58,259 bases of DNA from Pseudomonas morbosilactucae. GTDB taxonomy: Bacteria; Pseudomonadota; Gammaproteobacteria; Pseudomonadales; Pseudomonadaceae. Below the pieces are notes generated by a model that saw only the letters and a list, made by a program, of their open reading frames with translations, searched no databases and was not told the origin of the DNA. The stretch spans positions 1 through 58,259 of the forward strand of contig NZ_JALQCW010000067.1 of assembly GCF_023241715.1 (NCBI RefSeq), read 5' to 3'. The position numbers and the translations under genes are program-made. Of the stretch, positions 51,450-58,259 are shown piece after piece (position 1 is the stretch's first letter; every line of letters starts with the position of its first letter).

Positions 51450-51926
51450 TCAGGGGCGATAGCGCAGGTGAATCAGCGCCAGCCGCTCCTGCTGCTTGTT
51501 CACCCGCTCCTCGATGGCAAAGGGCACAAACCCCAGCTTCGGATAGAGCAGCAGCCCCGCCACATTGCTGTTGAAGCAAGACAAGGTCACCTCCGTCGCT
51601 TGGTGCCGGTCGCGGGCGATGCTGATCATGTGTTTGACCAACTGCGCGCCCAGGCCGCCGGACCGCGCTTCGGGGTCGATGATGACATTGCCGATGGTGC
51701 AGATACCGGCGGTTTCCCAGCGATAGAAATTGGCAAACCCCACCACCTGCCCATCGCGCTCGATCACCGTCGAGTCGGAGCGGCGGGCAATGGAGTCGCG
51801 CAATTGTTCGTGGGTCAGCGGCCAGGTGGCGGCGGGAAAGAAGAAAAACTGTTCCTCCTGGGTCCGCGCAAAGCTGCAGATGCGCGCAATATCCTGCTCG
51901 TCCACCGGACGGAAAGTCACTGCCAT
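51450..51926 (-). CDS. GNAT-family N-acetyltransferase
   Basis: This 158-residue enzyme has the GNAT motif A IGNVIIDPEARSGGLGAQLVKHMI near residues 78-101, with the Gly-rich acetyl-CoA pyrophosphate loop, and motif B near LLLYPKLGFVPF. The substrate amine is unknown. Divergent from the MFS gene with about 180 bases between. Confidence 0.9.
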   Translation of the reverse strand: MAVTFRPVDEQDIARICSFARTQEEQFFFFPAATWPLTHEQLRDSIARRSDSTVIERDGQVVGFANFYRWETAGICTIGNVIIDPEARSGGLGAQLVKHMISIARDRHQATEVTLSCFNSNVAGLLLYPKLGFVPFAIEERVNKQQERLALIHLRYRP

Positions 51927-52102
51927 GTTCGGTCTCCAGACACGTCGGCGTGTCGTCTAAAGGGGGCTGGTCCATCACGCAGCCGGGCTGCCGAGGCATG
52001 AAGCACCAGCAGGCCGCGCAAAGGCAAGTGGCGCCTGAAACTTCCGTCACTCAACATGAGTCATTGCTAATACCCTGCTGCCCCCTGCCCGAGAGCATCG
52101 TC

Positions 52103-53361
52103 TTGAACACAGCCGCCGATCGTCGTAACGCCCTCTCACTGGACGGGCTCAACTTCTTCCTGGCCGACGTTCGCGACGGTCTGGGGCCCTACCTGGCGAT
52201 TTACCTGCTGGCCGTTCACCAGTGGGACCCGGCCAGCATCGGCCTGGTGATGACCCTGGCCGGCATTGCCGCCCTGCTGACCCAGACGCCCGCTGGGGCA
52301 CTGATCGACCGCATACGGGGCAAACGTGCCCTGCTGGTCATCGCGGCCTTGCTGGTGACCGCCAGTTGCCTGGTACTGCCCTTTACCGCCTCCTTCACGT
52401 GGGTGGCCTTGACCCAGGCCCTCAGCGCGGCGGCGGCCTCGGTGTTTGCCCCAGCGATTGCAGCGATCTCCCTGGGCATCACCGGGCCCAAGGCCTTCAC
52501 CCGCCGCACCGGGCGCAATGAAACCTGGAACCATGCCGGCAACGCCTGCGCCGCGCTGCTGGCCGGCGGCCTGGCGTACCTGTTCGGCCCGGTGGCGGTG
52601 TTCTACCTGATGGCGCTGATGGCCCTGGCCAGCGTGGTCGCCATCGCCTGCATCAACCCCGACGCCATCGACCACGATGTGGCCCGCGGATTCGACCCTC
52701 AAGGCCCAGCCCATGGTGAACAGCCTTCAGGGCTGAGCGTATTGCTGCACAACCGTCCGTTGCTGTTGTTCGCCCTGTGCTGCGCGCTGTTCCACCTGGC
52801 CAATGCGGCGATGCTGCCGCTGGTGAGCCAGAAACTCTCCTTGGTGAACCTGCACCTGGCCACGCCCCTGACGTCAGCCTGCATCGTCGCAGCGCAACTG
52901 GTCATGGTGCCGGCGGCCTTGCTGGTGGGGGCCAAGGCAGACATCTGGGGGCGCAAGCCGCTGCTGTTGGCCGGCTTTCTCATCCTGCCCCTGCGCGGCG
53001 TGCTGTACACCCTGTCGGATGATCCCTATTGGCTGGTGGCCGTGCAGTTGCTGGACGGTGTCGGCGCAGGGATTTTCGGCGCGCTGTTCCCCTTGGTGGT
53101 CAAGGACCTGACCCAGGGCACCGGGCGCTTCAATGTCAGCCTCGGGGCCCTGTCCACGGTGTTCGGCCTGGGCGCTGCCCTGAGCAACGGCCTGGCGGCC
53201 TGGTGGTGCAACAAGCCGGTTACAGCGCGGCGTTCCTGACCCTGGCGGCCATAGCGGGCACTGCCTTTGTACTGTTGCTGGTGGCCATGCCGGAGACTTT
53301 GCAGCGCTCGCCAGCCGACACAAACCTGAACAACGATCCGGCACCGCCGCTGCTGACATGA
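52103..53361 (+). pseudogene. MFS transporter, frameshifted as sequenced
   Basis: A 12-helix transporter whose N-terminus reads ADRRNALSLDGLNFFLADVRDGLGPYLA, with a probable TTG start at 52103 (GAGAGC seven bases upstream). The frame breaks near 53196: CTGGCGGCCTGGTGG stands where CTGGCCGGCCTGGTGG is expected. Restoring one C gives NGLAGLVVQQAGYSAAFLTLAAIAG and completes helix 12 with a normal C-terminus ending at 53361. A one-base deletion in a CC pair is the simplest explanation, so the gene is probably intact in the cell. It is distant from any substrate-specific gene. Confidence 0.8.
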
Positions 53362-53546
53362 ACCCGCGATCATCGGGCACGGGCCGGCGTTGGCTGGCCC
53401 GTGTGCCCTGCAGCACCCCGCCGCCAGGTATCGCCCCCCTGTTTACCCCAGCACTCGGGCTGGAATCCGGGTATTTTTAGCCGCTGGCAGCGACATCGAG
53501 TGCGTCGCGACCCGCCCCTCCGTCAACGCCGAACACAGGACCGCCC

Positions 53547-54356
53547 ATGGCCAGACCCGCCCCCCTGATCGACTGGGTTCAGCGTGCGCCACCCGCTCAG
53601 GGGCTGGAGCGCATCGAGGCGTATTTCTCTGGCCATGGCTATGACATGCACCGCCACGACACTTACGCCATCGGCCGCACCCTGTCCGGGGTGCAGAGTT
53701 TTCAGTACCGCGGCGGCTGGCGCCACAGCCTGCCGGGCGGAACCATGGTGCTGCACCCGGACGAAGCCCACGATGGCGAGGCCGGAACCCAGGACGGCTT
53801 TCAGTACCGGATGATTTACGTCGAGCCGGCGCTGATCCAGCAGATCCTCGGCGGCCAGCCATTGCCCTTTATCAAGAACGGCCTGTCCACCGACCCGCGC
53901 CTGTTCGCCGCCACCGATGTGTTGCTGCGCAGCATGGACAGCCCGCTGGACCCACTGGAGCAGGAAGACGCCCTGTTCGACTTGGCCCACGCGCTGAACA
54001 ACGTTGCCGGCGTACCCGCCCCCGGCGCCCCTTTTGACTACCGGGCAGCGGAACGGGCCCGCGCCTTTATGCACAGCGCCCTGGACCAGAACATCACCCT
54101 GGAGCAACTGGCGACCCACAGCGAGCGCGACCGCTGGAGCCTGTCCCGGGACTTTCGCCTGCTGTTCGGCACCAGCCCCTATCGCTACCTGACCATGCGC
54201 CGCCTGGACCTGGTGCGCGCTCTGCTGATCCAGGGCCAGCCCCTGGCCAACGCCGCGCTGATGGCCGGTTTTGCCGACCAGAGCCACATGACCCGGCAAT
54301 TTCGCAAGACCTACGGCCTGCCGCCGGCACGCTGGCTGAAAATGCATGGCCGCTGA
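53547..54356 (+). CDS. AraC-family transcriptional regulator
   Basis: This 269-residue protein has an N-terminal cupin-like AraC-binding domain (HRHDTYAIGRTLSG, then GGTMVLHPDEAHDGEAG) and a C-terminal double helix-turn-helix (residues 170-265) with ITLEQLATHSERDRWSLSRDFRLLFGTSPYRYLTMRRL and ALMAGFADQSHMTRQFRKTYG. It probably regulates genes nearby, such as the cupin gene 80 bases downstream, but the signal is unknown. Confidence 0.9.
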   Translation: MARPAPLIDWVQRAPPAQGLERIEAYFSGHGYDMHRHDTYAIGRTLSGVQSFQYRGGWRHSLPGGTMVLHPDEAHDGEAGTQDGFQYRMIYVEPALIQQILGGQPLPFIKNGLSTDPRLFAATDVLLRSMDSPLDPLEQEDALFDLAHALNNVAGVPAPGAPFDYRAAERARAFMHSALDQNITLEQLATHSERDRWSLSRDFRLLFGTSPYRYLTMRRLDLVRALLIQGQPLANAALMAGFADQSHMTRQFRKTYGLPPARWLKMHGR

Positions 54357-54435
54357 GCCACGCACAATCGTTCAAGAATCACCCCGGCGGCCCTGGCTAC
54401 CCTGAGCGCTCAATCTTCGACTCAGGATCCGCCCC

Positions 54436-54831
54436 ATGAACACCACCCCGACTTCCGCCGCCCACGCCCCTTACCAAAGCCTGAATTTTGCGCAGAAACT
54501 CGGCCTGATCAACGAGCACTGGCAAGCCAAGGTCATCGCTGAAATGAACGACTACCAGTTCAAGCTGGTGAAGCTGCACGGGGATTTCATCTGGCACGAC
54601 CACCTGGACACCGACGAGACGTTTATCGTCCTCGAAGGCACGCTGCGCATCGACTTTCCCGACGGCCAAGTGATCCTCAACGCCGGGGAAATGTTTGTCG
54701 TGCCCAAGGGCCAGCAACATAAACCCTACGCCGAAGAGGAAGTGAAACTGCTGCTGATCGAGCCCAAGGGCGTGCGCAATACCGGCGGTGAAGGCGGTGA
54801 ACGCACGGCGGCCAACGACGTGTGGATCTGA
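54436..54831 (+). CDS. Cupin-domain protein
   Basis: This 131-residue protein has the cupin motif 1 HLDTDETFIVLEGTLRIDF at about residues 56-74 and motif 2 FVVPKGQQHKPYAEEEV. The metal ligands appear as WHDHLDTDETF with His and Glu. The family includes many small enzymes and binding proteins; no substrate can be named. It follows the AraC regulator in the same direction. Confidence 0.85.
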   Translation: MNTTPTSAAHAPYQSLNFAQKLGLINEHWQAKVIAEMNDYQFKLVKLHGDFIWHDHLDTDETFIVLEGTLRIDFPDGQVILNAGEMFVVPKGQQHKPYAEEEVKLLLIEPKGVRNTGGEGGERTAANDVWI

Positions 54832-54869
54832 CTCGCGCTCTGCGGCATACGCCCTGAGGAGCAGGGGGC

Positions 54870-56272
54870 TCAGCCGGCCTCGGCGCAGCGCAACAGTGCC
54901 GCCGAGGGCTGGCGCAGGCGCCACGCCAGTGCCGCGCCGAACAACGCCAGCAAGGCGCTCGCCGCCACCGCCAGTTGAATGCCGTGGGCCAGGTCGCTGG
55001 ACTGGGTTGCAGCATTGGCCAGGGACACCAACAACGCCAACCCCAGCGCCCCACCAATCTGCTGGCTGGTGGACGCCATGCCCGCCGCCACACCTTGTTC
55101 AGTCGCGGCAATGCCCTGCCCGGCCGCCACCCACATGCCGGTCCACGTCATACCCTGGCCCAGACTCAGGACCACGATGCCCGGCAACAGCCCCCAGAAC
55201 CCCTGCCCCTGAGGCAGGGCCCACGCCACCAGGGCAATGCCCAAGGCACCGGCCAGCAGCCCGCTGACCAAGGTGCCGCGCAGGCCAAACCGTTGCAGCA
55301 TGCGCTCGGCCAGCCAGATGCCCAGGGTGCAGACCAGAGTCGACGGCAGGAAGGCCAGGCCGCTGAGCAACACGCTGTAGCCGTAGACCTGCTGGAAGTA
55401 CAAGGCCAGGAAGTAGTACTGCACGCCGAAGCTGCTCATGAACAAACCGGTGAGCCACATCGACAGGCGCAAACCGCGATGCTGGAACAGCCGCAAAGGC
55501 ATCAGCGGGTCATGGCCACGCTGCTCGATCCAGGCGAATAGCCCCAGCAGGGTCAAGGCCAGCGCCATGCAGCCCAGGGTCGCCGGCGCCGTCCAGCCCC
55601 ACTCGGGCGCCTGGACGATGGAGAACACCAGCAAGGTGCCGCCCAGGGTCACCGTCAACGCACCGCTCACATCGAAATGCCGACCGGGTTGCGCCGGCGG
55701 GTCGGCGGGAATCCAGCGCCAGGCCAGCAAGCCACAGGCACCGGCCAACGGCACATTGACCAGAAACACCGCTTCCCACCCCAGCCACTGAGTCAGCACA
55801 CCGCCAAGCAGTGCCCCCAGGGCCAGGCCGGCCGCCGAGGCGCGCTCCATACGGCGAAGGCGCTGTTGCGCGCCGGCCCCTCGGCGTAGTGGGTGTTGAT
55901 CAGGGCCAGGGTCGCGGGGAACAGCAAGGCGCCGCCCACGCCCTGCACCGCCCGGGCCAGCACCAGCAGCAAGGCACTGCCGCCCAGGCCGCCCGCCAGG
56001 GACGCGAGGGCGAACAAGCCTTGGCCGATCATGTAGAAGCGCCGTTTGCCAAGCAGGTCCGAAGCCCGCCCACCCAGCAGCAGGAAGCCGCCGAATGCCA
56101 CGCTGTAGGCACTCACCACCCATTGCAGTTGCTGCGCGGAAAAGCCCAGGTCACGGCCGATTTCCGGCAACGCGACAAACACGATGGTGGCGTCCAGAGC
56201 GATGATCAACTGGGCGCAGGCCAGCAAGAACAGCATCCAGCCGCTGGGACGCGGCACGACGGAAGAAGGCAT
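54870..56272 (-). pseudogene. DHA2-family MFS drug exporter (EmrB-like), frameshifted as sequenced
   Basis: The protein should have about 466 residues and 14 helices. The N-terminal half starts MPSSVVPRPSGWMLFLLACA and has the DHA2 motifs LDATIVFVALPEIGRDLG and GGRASDLLGKRRFYMIG. The C-terminal half holds the rest of the 14 helices with FIVNVPLAGACGLLAWRW-like sequence. The frame breaks near 55840, where one G (minus strand) is missing between SAFAVWSA and the GLALGALLGGVLTQ helix. As elsewhere, a one-base deletion in a short GC run is the likely cause. It exports drug-like compounds, by family. Divergent from a LysR gene that may regulate it. Confidence 0.82.
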
Positions 56273-56367
56273 GGGTGGAGTCCTTGAAAGAAAAATCGGC
56301 GGCCAGTGTCACTGATGACTCAGAAATGATAAATACGGCCTTTCTTCTTTCAGTAATGACTTTAATC

Positions 56368-57276
56368 ATGGATTTGAACGCCCTGCGCCTGCTGGTCAAG
56401 GTCGCCGAAACCCGCAGTTTTACCCGGGCCGCCAGCGACCTGGGGCTGACTCAGTCCGGCCTGTCCCGAGCCATTTCACGCCTGGAGCAGCAACTGGGTG
56501 TGCGCCTGCTGCAACGCAATACCCGCAGCGTCAGCCTGACCCCGGACGGCCGGGTGCTGGTGGAACGGGCGACGCCGTTGCTGGCGGAACTGGCCCAGAC
56601 CCGCGACCTGCTGCTGGACCGGCGCGACTCGCCGAGCGGGGTGCTGAAAATCAGCACCCCGTCGCTGTACGGACGCAAGGTGGTGATGCCGGTGATCGGC
56701 GAATTGACCCGACAATACCCCGACCTGTGCATCGAGGCGGTGATGACCGATCGCCTGGTGGACATCATTGAAGAAGGCTTCGATGCCGTGGTGCGCACCG
56801 GCCCCATACAGGACCAGCGCCTGATTGCCCGGCGCCTGCCGCCGCTGAACTGGGTAACGGTGGCCGCCCCCGCCTACCTGGCCCGCCACGGAGCGCCGCA
56901 GACCCTCGACGACCTGCAGCGCCACGACTGCCTGACGGTGCGCAACCTGCACACTGGGCGCTTGGTGGAATGGCCGTTCATGGACCGGGGCAAGGAGCGG
57001 GAAGTGGCGGTGGCCGGGCGTCTGATCTTCGATATTGGCGACGCCCTGGTAGACGGGGTGCTCGGCGGTTTCGGCATCGCCCAAGTGATGCAGTTCGCCG
57101 TGCAGGACGCCGTCGCCGACGGGCGCCTGGTGCCGATCCTGCAAGACTTCGCCGGGCGTAGCCGCGAGCTGTCCCTGGTGTATCCACCGTCGCGGCAATG
57201 CTCGCCCAAACTCATGGCCTTCGCCGCGGCCCTGGAGCACAGCGCAACGGCGGTTACACCGCCCTCTAAATGCTAA
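56368..57276 (+). CDS. LysR-family regulator
   Basis: This 302-residue protein has an N-terminal helix-turn-helix at about residues 1-60 (MDLNALRLLVKVAETRSFTRAASDLGLTQSGLSRAISRLEQQLG) and a typical substrate-binding domain with FDAVVRTGPIQDQRLIARRLPP. The start at 56368 is preferred over 56275 because it gives the usual N-terminus; no strong ribosome site is visible. It is divergent from the DHA2 exporter, so it is the likely regulator of that gene. Confidence 0.9.
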   Translation: MDLNALRLLVKVAETRSFTRAASDLGLTQSGLSRAISRLEQQLGVRLLQRNTRSVSLTPDGRVLVERATPLLAELAQTRDLLLDRRDSPSGVLKISTPSLYGRKVVMPVIGELTRQYPDLCIEAVMTDRLVDIIEEGFDAVVRTGPIQDQRLIARRLPPLNWVTVAAPAYLARHGAPQTLDDLQRHDCLTVRNLHTGRLVEWPFMDRGKEREVAVAGRLIFDIGDALVDGVLGGFGIAQVMQFAVQDAVADGRLVPILQDFAGRSRELSLVYPPSRQCSPKLMAFAAALEHSATAVTPPSKC

Positions 57277-57293
57277 GTTCTAAGTACAGCGGC

Positions 57294-57893
57294 TCAGTCC
57301 GCCAGGGACTTGCCGTCCAGCGCGGCACCGATGCTGAGGAAATGCCCGCCGGCCACATGGTGCAGCGTGCGCAGTGAGTCGTGCCCTTCGAAGTGCCAGC
57401 GACCGTCGCTGAACACTCGCTCATCGGCCTGGGCGGCGATCACTTCGCCCAGGAACAGATCGTACTGCTGCTGGTTGTGCGGTTCGGGCAGCAGGCGACA
57501 CTCCAGCCACGCCACACAGCCCTCCAGCAACGGCGCCCCGAGCTGCTCACCGGCAAAGGTCTGCAAGCCATAGGCGCTGAACTTGTCGTGGCCCGGTTCG
57601 CGGCTCAATTCCAGGCCTGACGTTGAACCCACGGTCTGCACGATATCGGCCTGGGCCACACAAGGCACGTGCAGCACAAAGCTGCCGGAAGCCTCCAGCA
57701 GCTCGCGGGTCCAGGTGGATTTGTCGAGCACCACAGCGACTTTCGGTGGCTCGAAGTCCAGGGGCATGGCCCAGGCCGCCGCCATGATGTTGCGCTGCCC
57801 GCCATGGGCCGCGCTGACCAGCACCGTGGGCCCATGGTTGAGCAGGCGGTAGGCTTTGGACAGCGGGACCGGGCGACGCGGGGATGGGCTCAT
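57294..57893 (-). CDS. Flavin reductase-like protein (FMN-binding split barrel)
   Basis: This 199-residue protein has the flavin-reductase domain with NHGPTVLVSAAHGGQRNIMAAAWAMPLDFEPPKVAVVLD near residues 20-58 and SGSFVLHVPCVAQADIV. It may reduce FMN with NAD(P)H or bind FMN. GGAG six bases before ATG at 57893 sets the start; an open extension to 58019 has no support. Nothing nearby identifies a partner oxygenase. It converges with the LysR gene. Confidence 0.87.
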   Translation of the reverse strand: MSPSPRRPVPLSKAYRLLNHGPTVLVSAAHGGQRNIMAAAWAMPLDFEPPKVAVVLDKSTWTRELLEASGSFVLHVPCVAQADIVQTVGSTSGLELSREPGHDKFSAYGLQTFAGEQLGAPLLEGCVAWLECRLLPEPHNQQQYDLFLGEVIAAQADERVFSDGRWHFEGHDSLRTLHHVAGGHFLSIGAALDGKSLAD

Positions 57894-57981
57894 GGAAGGC
57901 TCCTGGAAAAGCACCGATTGTAACGGCATCCGCCCGGGGGCAGCAGTCACCGTCGATGCCCCCCTCTGCGAGCCCTGAGGC

Positions 57982-58259
57982 TTAAGTGGACAGTTGGTTG
58001 GCGAACTGCCCCACCGCACTCACTACTTTTTGCGCTCCGTCCTGAATCTCGACGATGACCGTGCCGGCCTCGGCCGCCAGGGCCAAGCCCTGTTCGGCCT
58101 GCATTTTGCCGTCGGCCATCAGCGCTACCGCTTCACGGGCCATGTCCTGGTTCTGCCGCACCACCGTGACAATTTCCTCGGTGGCCTTGCTGGTGCGCGC
58201 AGTTGCCCGACTTCGTCGGCGACCACCCGCAAAGCCCCCGCCCTTGCTCACCGGCGCGG
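57982..58259 (-). CDS. Methyl-accepting chemotaxis protein, C-terminal fragment with errors
   Basis: The frame ends at a TAA at 57982-57984 and reads MCP-type ARTSKATEEIVTVVRQNQDM then VGQFANQLST. The last 60 bases of the window correspond to the conserved hairpin tip (AGEQGRGFAVVADEVRxLAxRT), but contain extra G residues in GCGGGGGCTTT and GCGGGTGG and a small loss near CTGCGCGCACC. The open frame therefore reads a false N-terminus. These errors sit at the extreme edge of the contig. It is another MCP, unlike the one at the left edge in strand and terminus. Confidence 0.85.
   Translation of the reverse strand, partial: APVSKGGGFAGGRRRSRATARTSKATEEIVTVVRQNQDMAREAVALMADGKMQAEQGLALAAEAGTVIVEIQDGAQKVVSAVGQFANQLST

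Noticed and set aside
1..58259. CRISPR array, prophage, insertion sequence or secondary-metabolite cluster
   Set aside because: No direct-repeat spacer pattern, integrase, transposase, phage structural gene or synthetase domain was seen on either strand.

Overview
The window is about 58 kb of GC-rich, densely coding DNA with short intergenic gaps, Pseudomonas-type REP elements and the gene order mqo, hpt, upp-uraA, hemH, photolyase, pagL, murI-moeB-prmC-prfA-hemA, lolB-ispE-tRNA-prs-rplY-pth-ychF. From memory this matches the PA4640-PA4673 block of Pseudomonas aeruginosa. The protein sequences, the REP type and an expanded photolyase operon point to a member of the Pseudomonas fluorescens complex. 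Both ends of the window stop inside methyl-accepting chemotaxis protein (MCP) genes, and several one-base indels interrupt otherwise intact genes. The window therefore looks like one contig of a draft assembly that broke at repeated MCP sequences and carries residual indel errors.

Layout. 0-4.7 kb: MCP end, REP pair, SRAP protein, two small minus-strand proteins, an acyltransferase, a YajG lipoprotein and small unknowns. 4.7-11.2 kb: a 735-base leader, mqo, small conserved genes, and the purine/pyrimidine salvage genes hpt (minus) and upp-uraA (plus). 11.2-13.2 kb: hemH and a YfcH-like epimerase. 13.3-23.1 kb: a plus-strand block of translationally coupled genes. It encodes a renalase-like flavoprotein, a Trp-rich protein, a DUF523/DUF1722 protein, a LitR/CarH-like MerR regulator, photolyase, an NTF2-like protein, an SDR, a flavin amine-oxidase-like protein, a DUF1365 protein, a CFA-synthase-like methyltransferase and a DUF2878 membrane protein. 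TGTACA-type operator pairs lie in front of the first and third genes. This is the most interesting system here: a probable light or singlet-oxygen response that couples DNA repair to membrane fatty-acid modification.

23.1-36 kb: a YkgJ protein, pagL, then the housekeeping genes murI, moeB, prmC, prfA and hemA (minus) and a TPR lipoprotein, lolB, ispE, tRNA-Gln, prs, rplY, pth and ychF (plus). The TPR gene and ispE are frameshifted as sequenced, and tRNA-Gln lacks one base of its acceptor stem. A promoter for tRNA-Gln/prs appears to lie inside the ispE coding sequence.

36-49.3 kb: a Fsr-type MFS exporter, a complete MCP, a LysR regulator divergent from a polyamine-type ABC importer followed by an amidase, tRNA-Met, a lipoprotein and gamma-glutamyltransferase. 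49.3-58.3 kb: a mixed accessory stretch with a HigBA toxin-antitoxin pair, a membrane protein, a gamma-glutamylcyclotransferase-like protein, a GNAT enzyme, two frameshifted MFS transporters, AraC and LysR regulators, a cupin, a flavin reductase and a broken MCP end. No phage, IS element, CRISPR array or secondary-metabolite cluster is visible.
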